Assembly (NCBI RefSeq): GCF_001613425.1 | Contig: NZ_BDCI01000041.1 | Span: forward strand, 62,001-126,000 | Reading direction: 5' to 3' | DNA length: 64,000 nucleotides | Source: Nocardia vulneris | GTDB lineage: Bacteria > Actinomycetota > Actinomycetes > Mycobacteriales > Mycobacteriaceae | Part shown: positions 27,476 to 39,083 of the stretch, in pieces | Position numbering within the stretch: the first letter of the stretch is position 1 | Layout: every line of letters begins with the position of its first letter | Position numbers and translations under genes: made by a program | The notes under the pieces: generated by a model | What the model was told of the DNA's origin: nothing | Seen by the model: the letters and a program-made list of their open reading frames with translations, nothing else | Databases searched by the model: none

Positions 27476-28365
27476 ATGGGTATCGTGGTCGAAACCGTCC
27501 AGGTGAGCAATGATGCGGATACCGGAAGCGCCATCGAACACGCGGTGCGGGCCGCGCGTGCCTGTGTGGCCGAGGTGGGCGACGCCGGTATCCATACCTT
27601 CATCAATACCGGCGTCTATCGCGACCGGAATATCGTGGAACCGGCCGTGGCCGCATTGATCCAGAAACGCGCCGAAATAGGCCTGCGGTACGCGTCGGAT
27701 ATCGAGCCGGTGCTGTCCTTCGATTTGATGAACGGCCCGTGCGGATTTCTCGGTGCGGTGGAGGTGTGTGACGCGATCTTGCGGACGCGCGGCAGCGGCC
27801 GCTGTCTGGTCGTCGCGGGTGACGGCCACCCGTCCACCGACCCCGCACGGTCTTTTCCCTATGCCTCGAGCGGTGCCGCCGCGGTGCTGAAACATGTTGC
27901 ACAGCAAGTAGGTTTCGGCAAGGTGTACGGCGCCGCGACCACCGGCACGTTCGAACCGCACGGGTACGTCGATCTCGCCGAGATGGGCGCGACCGGGCGG
28001 GAAACCCTCAGCTTCGGGTCGGTGTTCGACGAGGACGAGGTCTTCAAGACCGCGGTCCGGGCCGCGCACGACTGCCTGGATGCCGAGCATATCGACCCTG
28101 CCACAACGACTTTGGTCACCACGCAGCCGGTGGCCGATTTCGGCGCGCGGGTCGCCGCGGAACTGGGCTTCGGGCTCGTCGTGGCCGCGCCGGCCGGGTA
28201 CGGCCGCGATCCGCATACCGCCGCCTCGTTGGTCGCGTACGCGGCGGCCACCGCCGACGGCCCGGCCACGGATTTGCTGCTGCTCGCCGCGGGCGCGGGC
28301 CCGGTCGCCGCGGCCTCGGTCTACCGCAGGCCCGCGGCACGCTCCACAGAACAGGGGGACCACCG

Positions 28366-28369
<4 letters not shown>
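27476..28369 (+). CDS. KAS III-like partner protein lacking the His/Asn residues
   Basis: A 297-residue thiolase-fold protein, shorter than canonical KAS III. Cys89 is at the expected place (LMNGPCGFLGAVEV), but the region where the catalytic His should be reads TTLVTTQPVADF and the Asn region reads YGRDPHTAAS, so the His and Asn are lost. It is probably a structural or substrate-channelling partner of the intact synthase encoded three bases upstream. Its stop overlaps the next start as ATGA, so it is translationally coupled on both sides. Confidence 0.8.
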
Positions 28370-31029
<2,660 letters not shown>

Positions 31030-31087
31030 CCGGCCCGGCTCGACCGCCCCTACCCGACAACGCAGCACCTATCGTTACGGAGAGAAC

Positions 31088-32788
31088 ATGAGCACAGCCA
31101 CCGACGCGCACGCCGCGCGCCCGGTCCCCGATTTCCTGCGGGTGTATGCCCCGTCGCGTTTCCAGAAGCGCATCAGCCCGGTCTCGCGCATCCCGGCCAC
31201 CGGCCGGATCGGCGAGGTGTGGCACGCGGCCGCGCAGCGTGGTTCGCTGAACACCATCACCGTGGACCGCGTACCGGATCTGGCCCCGGAATTCGGCACG
31301 ATACTGAACTACGGCAACTGCGCGACCATCGTCGATCACCTCGCCGCGAAACTGAACGCGTGGGGGGTACGGCCCTGGGATCGCGTCGCGGTGGTCAAGC
31401 GCAACCATCTCGACACCGCGTTCCTGGCCAGTGCGATCGCCCGCCTGGGCGCCATCCCGGCGCTGATCTCGGACAACCACAGCCGCGAGGTGCTCGACAT
31501 CCTGATCGGCCGGTTGGAGACGCCGTTCCTGGTCACCGACGCCGGCGCGGTGGACCGGATGGGCATCGACCCGGAACTGGTCGCCAAGACCGTGCGCACG
31601 GCCTGCGTCGGGCGCCCGGACGACCGGCCCGACCTCGACGACTGGTTCGCCCTGGACGAAGGCGTCGTGCCGGAGAACGCGATGCGCCAGCCGTTCGAAC
31701 CGATGGTCATCACGCACACCTCCGGCACCACCGGCGCGCCGAAACTCGTGATGCATTCCGCGAATTCGCTGTACTCGCTGGCGCTGGGCGAGGCCGAGCG
31801 CTGGCCCGGGGTCGGCCTGCGGGCCACCGACCGGTTCGCGATCTGCGAGCCCTACTGCCACCAGCGGGTGATCACCGGCCTGCTGGCGATGGCGACGGTG
31901 CAACCCACCATGCTGTGCCTGTCGGATCCGATGGATCCCGCGGTGCGCGACGCGCTCGTCGCCTACCGGCCGACCTTCATGGAGACCGTGCCGAACGGAT
32001 TCCTCTACTGGGAGAAGTACATCGACGATCCCGGCCGTCCGTTCGCCGACGTCCGCGTGTATGTCAGCTCCTACGACGGCATCCACACCCGCACGATGCG
32101 AAAGTTCTTGAACGCCAGCAAACGTCGGCAACCGCTGTGGTTGCAGTCGTGGAGCCAGTCGGAGGCGGGGCCGGTGGCGGTCCGCGTCTACGTCCGGCAT
32201 TCGGTGCGCCGCGTCGGGCATCGGCCGCCGCCCACCCAGGTGCTCGGCTGGGCGGTGCCGCGCTGGGGCAAGGTCCGCTGCGTCGACCCGGAGACCGGGC
32301 GCCCGGTGCCGCGCGGTCAGGTCGGCCTGATCCAGCTGTCCGCGCCGGGACGCTGCCTCGCCTACGTCAACGAGCAGGACCGGCACACCCACAAGGTGGA
32401 CGGCGAATGGTGGGATCTCGGCGATCTCGGCATCGTGAGCCGCTGGGGCACCGTGCGCATGATCGACCGCGAGATCGATCGCCTGCCCGAATCGAGCACC
32501 ATCGAACTCGAGGACGTGCTGCTCGACCGGCTGCCCGAAACCACCGAGGTCATCGTGCTCGCCATCGCCGGCGGCCCGCCGCAGCCCGTGCTCAGCATCG
32601 ACGGTGACCGCGAGCTGGACAAGAACGCCTGGCGCGCGGCGACCCATGACATGCCGGAACTCGCGGAGCCGATCCAGGTCAAGTGGTCGGAGTTTCCGCG
32701 CACCGCGACCTGGAAGGTCCGCCGGGTCGCGCTGCGCAAACAACTGTTCGGGGCCGCCGAGGCCATCGGAAAGGGCCGGTGGACATGA
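31088..32788 (+). CDS. AMP-forming acyl/aryl-CoA ligase-like adenylating enzyme
   Basis: A 566-residue ANL-superfamily enzyme. The ATP-binding A3 motif ITHTSGTTGAPKL lies around 209-220, a WSQSEAGP replaces the usual YGxTE segment, DLGDLG corresponds to the A7 motif, and TATWKVRR at the C-terminus holds the catalytic A10 lysine. It starts after GGAGAG, 58 bases behind the kinase-aminotransferase gene, and its end overlaps the monooxygenase gene (ATGA). It could activate a fatty or aromatic acid for the ketosynthases. Alternatively it could use nitrite and an amine, as the acyl-CoA-ligase-like CreM does in cremeomycin synthesis. No carrier-protein domain is attached. Confidence 0.85.
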   Translation: MSTATDAHAARPVPDFLRVYAPSRFQKRISPVSRIPATGRIGEVWHAAAQRGSLNTITVDRVPDLAPEFGTILNYGNCATIVDHLAAKLNAWGVRPWDRVAVVKRNHLDTAFLASAIARLGAIPALISDNHSREVLDILIGRLETPFLVTDAGAVDRMGIDPELVAKTVRTACVGRPDDRPDLDDWFALDEGVVPENAMRQPFEPMVITHTSGTTGAPKLVMHSANSLYSLALGEAERWPGVGLRATDRFAICEPYCHQRVITGLLAMATVQPTMLCLSDPMDPAVRDALVAYRPTFMETVPNGFLYWEKYIDDPGRPFADVRVYVSSYDGIHTRTMRKFLNASKRRQPLWLQSWSQSEAGPVAVRVYVRHSVRRVGHRPPPTQVLGWAVPRWGKVRCVDPETGRPVPRGQVGLIQLSAPGRCLAYVNEQDRHTHKVDGEWWDLGDLGIVSRWGTVRMIDREIDRLPESSTIELEDVLLDRLPETTEVIVLAIAGGPPQPVLSIDGDRELDKNAWRAATHDMPELAEPIQVKWSEFPRTATWKVRRVALRKQLFGAAEAIGKGRWT

Positions 32789-34308
32789 CAGCTCCCGACT
32801 TCACGGTCGCGGTGGTCGGGGCGGGTCCGAGTGGGATCGTCACCGGAATCAAGCTGAAGCAGGCCGGTATCCAGGATTTCACCATCCTGGAGCGGGCCGA
32901 CGATGTCGGTGGCAGCTGGCACAGCAACACCTATCCGGCGATCTGTGCCGACTCGCCCGGACTCGCCTATCAGTACTCGTTCTTGAAGAACCGCAACTGG
33001 ACTCGGTTCTTTCCGAAGGGCGCCGAGGTCCGCGACTACCACGTGCGGGCCGCCCGGCAGTACGGCCTCTACCCGCACCTCCAGTTCGGCAAGCACGTCG
33101 TGGGACAGAAATGGGATGCGGCACAACGGTTCTGGAATCTTCGACTGGCAAACGGCGAAACGATCACGGCACGGTTCTTGATCACCGCGGTCGGCGTGTT
33201 CGTCGATCCGGTGACCGAGCCGGATATCGCCGGTCTCGACGAGTTCGCGGGCGTGGTGCAGCGGACCGCGTCCTGGCAGCACGCGCATCGGCACGAGGGC
33301 AAGCGCGTCGCGGTGATCGGCACGGGGGCGAGCGCGGTGCAGATCGTGCCCGCGCTCGCCCCCGACGCCGCGGTGGTCGACGTCTATCAGCGCACGCCGG
33401 TGTGGTGCCTGCCGAAACCGGACTTCGACCTGACCTCCGGCCTCGCCAGGGTGTTGCGCTCGCGCAGGCTCGTGGGATTCCTGCACGGCATCGGACTGGC
33501 ATTCTTCGATCTGATGTTGCGGCTGGCCGCGGTGCTGCCGAAACCGGTGGCGAAGGTCTTGCTGGTCGGCTTCGATCTCAGTGCGCGCGCAGCGTATTCG
33601 CTTGTGCTGCTGAGGGCGGTGCAGGACCCGGCGGTGCGGCAGCTGCTGCGCCCGCGGTTCGGGTTGGTGGTGAAGCGCCCGGTGCTGTCGAACTCGTTCC
33701 TGCAGACGTTCAACCGGGCGAACACCAACCTGATCACCGAACCGATCGAACGGCTGACCCGCACCGGCATCCGCACCACGGCCGGCGTCGACCGCACCTA
33801 CGACATGATCGTGCTCGCAACGGGATTCGTCGTATTCATCGATCCGCGTGCCTACCCGCCCGGCACCATCGTCGGCCGTGACGACGCCGATCTCGGCACC
33901 TTGTTCGCCACCCGCGGCATGCAAGCCTACGAGGGGCTCAGCGTGCCCGGTTTCCCGAACCGCTGGATGATCGTCGGGCCGTACTCGTGGACCGGCACGG
34001 GCTGGCATTCGGCCGCCGAACTGGCCGCCGATCACACGGTCCGGATCATCAAGGAGACGCTGCGCCGCGGCGCCGACGTCGCCGAGGTGACCCAGGCCGC
34101 GCACGACCGCTATCACCGTGCGGTGCAACGCAACGGCCGCAACATCGAGCTCTACTACAAGGAGATCAACGGCGGCACCCGCACCTACTACGTCAACACC
34201 CAGGGCGAAGTAGCCTACATCCGCCCCGGTTCCTTCCTCCGCGCCATCTGGGGCGGGCGGTACTCCCCGGTGAACCACTACCGCTACACCGGTGCACAGG
34301 GAGGATGA
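32785..34308 (+). CDS. Flavin-containing monooxygenase, Baeyer-Villiger-like
   Basis: A 507-residue class B flavoprotein with two Rossmann motifs: FAD-binding VVGAGPSGIVTG near the N-terminus and NADPH-binding VIGTGASAVQ after residue 170. Between them is the Baeyer-Villiger fingerprint FxGxxxHxxxW, but with Arg160 instead of His (Phe154, Gly156, Trp164). I start at the ATG at 32785, which overlaps the ligase stop as ATGA; the longer in-frame reading lies inside the ligase gene. It may insert oxygen next to a ketone or oxidise a nitrogen; the substituted fingerprint leaves this open. Confidence 0.87.
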   Translation: MTAPDFTVAVVGAGPSGIVTGIKLKQAGIQDFTILERADDVGGSWHSNTYPAICADSPGLAYQYSFLKNRNWTRFFPKGAEVRDYHVRAARQYGLYPHLQFGKHVVGQKWDAAQRFWNLRLANGETITARFLITAVGVFVDPVTEPDIAGLDEFAGVVQRTASWQHAHRHEGKRVAVIGTGASAVQIVPALAPDAAVVDVYQRTPVWCLPKPDFDLTSGLARVLRSRRLVGFLHGIGLAFFDLMLRLAAVLPKPVAKVLLVGFDLSARAAYSLVLLRAVQDPAVRQLLRPRFGLVVKRPVLSNSFLQTFNRANTNLITEPIERLTRTGIRTTAGVDRTYDMIVLATGFVVFIDPRAYPPGTIVGRDDADLGTLFATRGMQAYEGLSVPGFPNRWMIVGPYSWTGTGWHSAAELAADHTVRIIKETLRRGADVAEVTQAAHDRYHRAVQRNGRNIELYYKEINGGTRTYYVNTQGEVAYIRPGSFLRAIWGGRYSPVNHYRYTGAQGG

Positions 34309-34312
34309 CGCG

Positions 34313-37300
34313 GTGCCGGGCACTGCGGCAGCAGCCGCGCTCCGGATCGCGATCGTCGGTGTCGGCCCGCGTGGGCTGAGCGTTTTCGAACGCATCTGCG
34401 CGAACGCGGGCGACGACACGTATCCGGTCGGCGTGGAGGTGTATCTCATCGACTCGACCAGGGTCGGCACCGGGGCGGTCTGGCGGACCGACCAATCGCC
34501 GCACCTGCTGATGAACACGGTGGCGGCCCAGGTCACCATCTTCACCGACGACACGGTGGAGATGGACGGACCGGTGGACGAGGGGCCGAGCCTGTACGAA
34601 TGGGCCGGCTTTCATACCGAGCTGGGCAATTTCGCGGAGCTACCGGACCCGATGTACGCCGAGGCGCGTGCCTTGGGCCCGGACACCTATCCGACCAGGG
34701 CGCTGTACGGCCACTATCTGCGCTGGGCCTACGAGCACATCAGGGACCTGCACGCGAACAGGGTGCGCGCCAACGAGATCACGGCCACCGCGCTCGATGT
34801 CCGCGATCAGCCCTCGGGCTTGCAAGAGGTCGAACTCAGTACCGGCGTGCGCGTCCGTGACCTGGACGCGGTCGTGCTGACGCAAGGGCATCTCGCCTTG
34901 ATCGGTGCGGACAGCGATGCTCGCTCGCCGGCGCACGAGGCGCGGCGGCTCGGCTTGACATACGTGGCGCCCGCCAATGCCGCCGATGTCGACACCGCGG
35001 AAATCCCGGCGGGCGAACCGGTATTCCTCCGCGGTCTCGGCCTCACCTTTTTCGACTACCTGGCGCTGTTCACCGTCGGCCGCGGTGGATCGTTCGGGCA
35101 AGTGGGTGGCAGGCTCGAATACCAGCCCTCGGGCACCGAGCCGGTGATCATCGCGGGCAGCAGGCGCGGTGTGCCACATCGCGCCAGAGGCGCCAACCAG
35201 AAAGGGGTCGAGGGCAGGCACGAGCCGGTGCTGCTCGACCTGTCGCGGATCGGCGAATTGCGCAAGCGGGCCCAGCGATTCGGCGATGTGTCGTTCCGGC
35301 GCGACGTCTGGCCGCTGGTGGCCCGCGAAGTGGAATCGGTGTATTACTCGGCGCTCATCGCGGAGCGGGTCAGCCCGCGTGAACTCCGCCGATTCCGTGC
35401 GCGCTACCTGCATGCGGCCACCGAGCCCGCGGCCGCCGCGATCCTCGACAGCCTCGAGATCGGCTCGGGCGAACGGTGGGATTGGGCCGCGGTCGCCGAC
35501 CCGACGCGCGGCTGTCGTTTCGGTTCACCCGGTGAGTTCCGGCAATGGCTGATCGGCCACCTGGACCGCGATGTGGGTGATGCGTTGCAGGGCAACGTGT
35601 CCGGGCCGGTTCCGGCCGCACTGGATGTGCTGCGCGACATCCGCAACGAGGTGCGGCTGGTGGTCGACCACGGCGGTATCGCGGGCGGTTCGTACCGCGA
35701 CGACCTGGACCGCTGGTACACGCCGCTGAACGCGTTTCTGTCCATCGGACCACCCGCCGGCCGAATTGCCGAGCTGTCGGCCCTGATCCGGGCCGACGTC
35801 GTCCGGATCGTCGGACCGGGCACGCGGATCGGGATCGATGAGCGGTCGGGCCGATTCGTTGCGGATTCACCGCGGGTGGCCTCGTCACGGACCACCGCGG
35901 GCCGGATGATCGATGCCAGGCTGCCCGACCCGGATCTGCGCAGCACCGCGGACCCGTTGCTGCGCAACCTGTTGGGTCGCGGTGAGGTGCGCAGCTACAC
36001 CCTGTGCGACCCCGACGGGGGCCGCTATCGGACCGGCGGACTCGAGGTGGCAGCCGCGTCGCACGCCGTGCGCTCGGCGGCCGGGCACGCGCATCCGCGG
36101 CGCTATGCCCTCGGCGTGCCGACCGAATCGGTGCGGTGGGTGACCGCCGCCGGGCCGCGGCCGCAAGTGAACTCGGTGACCCTGTCCGATGCCGACCGGA
36201 TCGCTCGCGCCGCACTGGGCCTCGACGGCCGCACACGACACTATCGCTCGGTTGAGAGGACGTGTACCACCTTGCACGACAATGGATTACTGGCACCGGT
36301 GCGCGCCGGCGTGCCGATGCGGCGACTGGTGAGCGACGACGCCTGGATAGCCGCCATGGTCGACGTCGAGCTGGCGCTGGTCCAGGCACAAGCGCGGCTG
36401 GGCATCGTCCCGGCGTCGGCGGCACAGGGCATCGCGCGTGCTGTACGGACGTATCGCTTCGACGCGGACGCGCTCGCGCAGGCCGCGCGCGGCGCGGCGA
36501 ATCCCGTGGTCGTCTTCGTCGCGGAACTGCACCGTGTGGTCGCCGCCGTCGACCCGGCCGCGGCGGACTACGTACACCGTGGCTCGACCAGTCAAGACAT
36601 CCTGGACACCGCGACCATGCTGATCGCCGCGCGGGCCGTCACCGCCATCATCGACGACCTGGACGGCGTCATCGATGCGCTGGCTCGGCTGGCCCGAGCG
36701 CACCGCGACACCCCGATCGCAGGCCGGACCCTCGGAATGCATGCGGTGCCGACCACTTTCGGCGCCAAGGTCGCGGTGTGGATGCAGGGCCTGCTCGATG
36801 CGCGGGATCGGCTGAATCAGGTCGCGGCCTCCGGGCTGCCCGTGCAACTCGGCGGAGCGGCCGGAACGTACGCTTCGTATGTCGAATGCGCGCGGATCAG
36901 CGACTCGGACCTGGCCACGGCGGCATCCGAGGAGATCTACGAGAGATTGACCACCGAGTTCGCCACCGAACTCGCCTTGACCGCCGCCCCCGTGCCGTGG
37001 CAAACAGTGCGCACGCCGATCGCGGATCTGGCGACGGCGCTGGCCGTCACCTCCGGTGCCCTCGGCAAGTTCGCGGTCGACGTGATCACCCAGTCCCGCA
37101 CCGAGATAGCCGAAGTGTTCGAGCCTGCTGCGGCCGGCCGGGGCGAATCCTCCGCTATGCCGCAGAAGCGAAACCCGGTGCTGGCCACACTCATCCGTTC
37201 CGCGGCGGTACAGGTGCCCGCACTTGCGTCGATTCTGCTCGGTGCGATGCTCGCCGAAGACGAGCGACCAGCGGGCGCGTGGCACGCCGAGTGGCAGCCG

Positions 37301-37660
37301 CTGCGCGAATGTCTGCTGCTGGTCGGCGGGTCCGCGCACACCGCCGTGGAACTGGCCGAGGGACTTACCGCGGACGGCGCGCGGATGAAATCGAACCTCG
37401 CCACCACCCAGGGGCAGGTACTCGCCGAACGCCTCGCCCTGCGCCTCGCCCCACTGCTCGGCAAGGAAGCCGCGAAGAAGGTCTTGCAAGTGGCGGCTTT
37501 CGAAGCTCAGCAGAGCGGCCGTTCGTTCAGCGAGGTGCTGGCGGAGGACTCCGCGGTGCGCACCCACTTGTCCGAGCAGGAGATCACCGAATTGCTCCGC
37601 CCCGAAACCTATCTCGGTGCCGCCGCCGCCTTCGTAGACCGAGTGCTCAACAGATTGTGA
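34313..37660 (+). CDS. Fused FAD-dependent monooxygenase and aspartase/fumarase-superfamily lyase, probable aspartate-to-nitrous-acid enzyme (CreE-CreD-like)
   Basis: A 1115-residue bifunctional protein. Residues 1 to about 640 are an FAD/NAD(P)-binding oxidoreductase of the PF13454 type, with Gly16-V-G-P-R-Gly21 in the FAD-binding loop. Residues about 655-1115 are a lyase of the fumarase/adenylosuccinate lyase superfamily, nearest to 3-carboxymuconate cycloisomerase-like members, with the signature loop GESSAMPQKRNP at 944-955, plus RGSTSQDILDTA and GRTLGMHAVPTTFG. CreE (aspartate N-oxygenase giving nitrosuccinate) and CreD (nitrosuccinate lyase releasing nitrous acid and fumarate) belong to these two families and have these sizes. 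The GTG at 34313 has AGGGAGG eight bases upstream. The functional call is inference from family and pairing. Confidence 0.78.
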   Translation: MPGTAAAAALRIAIVGVGPRGLSVFERICANAGDDTYPVGVEVYLIDSTRVGTGAVWRTDQSPHLLMNTVAAQVTIFTDDTVEMDGPVDEGPSLYEWAGFHTELGNFAELPDPMYAEARALGPDTYPTRALYGHYLRWAYEHIRDLHANRVRANEITATALDVRDQPSGLQEVELSTGVRVRDLDAVVLTQGHLALIGADSDARSPAHEARRLGLTYVAPANAADVDTAEIPAGEPVFLRGLGLTFFDYLALFTVGRGGSFGQVGGRLEYQPSGTEPVIIAGSRRGVPHRARGANQKGVEGRHEPVLLDLSRIGELRKRAQRFGDVSFRRDVWPLVAREVESVYYSALIAERVSPRELRRFRARYLHAATEPAAAAILDSLEIGSGERWDWAAVADPTRGCRFGSPGEFRQWLIGHLDRDVGDALQGNVSGPVPAALDVLRDIRNEVRLVVDHGGIAGGSYRDDLDRWYTPLNAFLSIGPPAGRIAELSALIRADVVRIVGPGTRIGIDERSGRFVADSPRVASSRTTAGRMIDARLPDPDLRSTADPLLRNLLGRGEVRSYTLCDPDGGRYRTGGLEVAAASHAVRSAAGHAHPRRYALGVPTESVRWVTAAGPRPQVNSVTLSDADRIARAALGLDGRTRHYRSVERTCTTLHDNGLLAPVRAGVPMRRLVSDDAWIAAMVDVELALVQAQARLGIVPASAAQGIARAVRTYRFDADALAQAARGAANPVVVFVAELHRVVAAVDPAAADYVHRGSTSQDILDTATMLIAARAVTAIIDDLDGVIDALARLARAHRDTPIAGRTLGMHAVPTTFGAKVAVWMQGLLDARDRLNQVAASGLPVQLGGAAGTYASYVECARISDSDLATAASEEIYERLTTEFATELALTAAPVPWQTVRTPIADLATALAVTSGALGKFAVDVITQSRTEIAEVFEPAAAGRGESSAMPQKRNPVLATLIRSAAVQVPALASILLGAMLAEDERPAGAWHAEWQPLRECLLLVGGSAHTAVELAEGLTADGARMKSNLATTQGQVLAERLALRLAPLLGKEAAKKVLQVAAFEAQQSGRSFSEVLAEDSAVRTHLSEQEITELLRPETYLGAAAAFVDRVLNRL

Positions 37661-37665
37661 ACGGT

Positions 37666-37691
37666 GGCGGCGGCGCGGAGCCGTCGCCGCC
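37666..37691 (+). terminator. Hairpin directly after the cluster's last gene
   Basis: GGCGGCGGCG (37666-37675) pairs with CGTCGCCGCC (37682-37691) across a six-base loop, with one G-U wobble. It begins five bases after the fusion-protein stop codon. Confidence 0.6.
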
Positions 37692-37708
37692 GCGCGATGT
37701 TTCGTACG

Positions 37709-37742
37709 CCGCGCGCGTGTTGCTCGACTGACACGCGCGCGG
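37709..37742. terminator. Second, perfect hairpin after the cluster
   Basis: CCGCGCGCGTGT (37709-37720) and ACACGCGCGCGG (37731-37742) form a perfect 12-bp stem with a 10-base loop. With the hairpin just upstream it makes a tandem terminator between the cluster and the convergent SCP2 gene. Confidence 0.7.
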
Positions 37743-37821
37743 GACGACGGGATGTGCGCGGCGGGTGCTTCGCCCCGGTCAGGGACGACGGGCTGTGGCT
37801 GTCCTCGACGTCGAGGCAGGT

Positions 37822-38247
37822 CTAGTCGAACCAGCTGTCGATGCGCATGGCGGTGAGCATGTTGCCCTTGAGGCGGAGTTTGCCGGTCGCGAGGAGTTGG
37901 ACGCCGCTGACCTCGCGGGCGACCAGGCGCAGGAACGCGACGTCGCCGAGGGTGAAGGTGACGTCGGCGCGTTTCTCGGATGGGCCGGGAGTTGCGGTGC
38001 AGGTGCCGCGGTAGACGTGCATGGCCCACCGGTCGGGTCCGTCGCCGAGCTGCCAGTGGATCGTCGCGTCGGTTTTCCTGGTTTTCGGCTCGAGCACTGC
38101 GGCACACCAGATTTCGAAGATGCGCGCCACGATCTGCGGGCGCAGCTCCTGATCGTTCATCAATGCCGCGAGCTCGGCGTCGCTGGAGTCGCGCACGAAC
38201 TCTTTGAACTCGTCCTCGGTGGTCTCCGGCGTCAGTTGCGCTGCCAT
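37822..38247 (-). CDS. SCP2 sterol-binding domain protein
   Basis: A 141-residue single-domain protein starting MAAQLTPETTEDEFKEFV. The C-terminal part (TCTATPGPSEKRADVTFTLGDVAFLRLVAREVSG, then GKLRLKGNMLTAM) has the SCP2 fold pattern of lipid-binding proteins. It may bind a sterol or fatty acyl ligand. I start at the ATG at 38247; a longer in-frame reading is low-complexity and unsupported. It converges on the biosynthetic cluster, and a lipid-binding role in the same pathway is possible but not indicated by gene order. Confidence 0.83.
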   Translation of the reverse strand: MAAQLTPETTEDEFKEFVRDSSDAELAALMNDQELRPQIVARIFEIWCAAVLEPKTRKTDATIHWQLGDGPDRWAMHVYRGTCTATPGPSEKRADVTFTLGDVAFLRLVAREVSGVQLLATGKLRLKGNMLTAMRIDSWFD

Positions 38248-38317
38248 ACCGCGATCGTGACACGGGCGATGCGGTGGTCGCTTGTACGAATCCGCAAGCC
38301 GCCGGGCCGCTTTCGCG

Positions 38318-39079
38318 CTAGTGCGGTTCGGAGCCGGAATGCACGGCACGCAGCAGCACGCTCGGCGGCACGCCGGTCATCTCGCGGCATACCCGGGTCG
38401 CGTGCGCGCTGTCGGAGAAGCCGGCGCTGTGTGCCGCGTCGGTGATGTTGCGCCCGGCCAGCGTCTCGATCAGCGCGTATTGCAGTCGTGCCCACCGCAC
38501 TACGCCGGGGAAGTTCACGCCGGTCTCGTTCACGAAGAGCTGACCGAGGCTGCGCTGCGAGATCGATACCGCCTCGGCCAGGTCGCGCAGATACAGTTTG
38601 CGCGGCATCAGCACGGTCAGCAGATCCAGGGCGTCCCGCAGTTTCGGGTGCACGCCGTCGGCGGCGACCGGTTCGCCGCGCACGGTGGCGAGCAGCCGTT
38701 CCGCGGCGGCGTCCAAGTCCGCACATCCTTCGACATCCACGGACGTCAGCGGTGCCGCGGCGGCCGCCCAATCGTTCGGCCCGGTCCCGTTGGGCACGCG
38801 GGCGGCGATCTCGCGGGCATCCCGGCTCGCCGGATGCAGGTAGATCGACAGCACCCGGGTATCGGCGCCGCCGGATTGCAGGGCATGGGAGACGCCGCTG
38901 GGGACGATGACGCCGCGGCAACGCACCGTTTCACCCGCGCCCGTGGCGATCAGCTCCCCCTGCACCGCAAGGGTGATCTGCACGGCCGGGTGGTGGTGTG
39001 CGCTGGTCGTGCCGAACCGGCCGGCGAGAACGAGCCGGTCCGGGGCAATGCTCCACGTGCCCGCCCACGTAGTCTCCAT
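38318..39079 (-). CDS. AraC family transcriptional regulator with N-terminal cupin
   Basis: A 253-residue AraC protein: a cupin-like N-terminal sensor (HHHPAVQITLAVQGELI, then GVIVPSGVSHALQS) and two C-terminal helix-turn-helix motifs (LRDLAEAVSISQRSLGQLF and ITDAAHSAGFSDSAHATRVCREMTG). Four bases upstream of its ATG is a 15/19 match to the DtxR/IdeR iron box, so it is probably iron-repressed. Corynebacterium RipA, an AraC regulator controlled by DtxR, is a precedent for that arrangement. Divergent from an ABC exporter. Confidence 0.88.
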   Translation of the reverse strand: METTWAGTWSIAPDRLVLAGRFGTTSAHHHPAVQITLAVQGELIATGAGETVRCRGVIVPSGVSHALQSGGADTRVLSIYLHPASRDAREIAARVPNGTGPNDWAAAAAPLTSVDVEGCADLDAAAERLLATVRGEPVAADGVHPKLRDALDLLTVLMPRKLYLRDLAEAVSISQRSLGQLFVNETGVNFPGVVRWARLQYALIETLAGRNITDAAHSAGFSDSAHATRVCREMTGVPPSVLLRAVHSGSEPH

Positions 39080-39083
39080 GGAG

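Noticed and set aside
31088..32788. The AMP-forming enzyme as an OleC-type beta-lactone synthetase, which would make this a nocardiolactone-like cluster
   Set aside because: Paired thiolases next to an AMP-ligase recall nltABC, but an OleD/NltD-type reductase is missing, the sequence does not resemble OleC as I remember it, and the aminotransferase and nitrous-acid-type enzyme point elsewhere. A tree would settle it.
32362..34554. A 730-codon antisense frame across the ligase and monooxygenase genes
   Set aside because: It lies opposite two overlapping genes with clear catalytic motifs. It is a GC-bias artefact.
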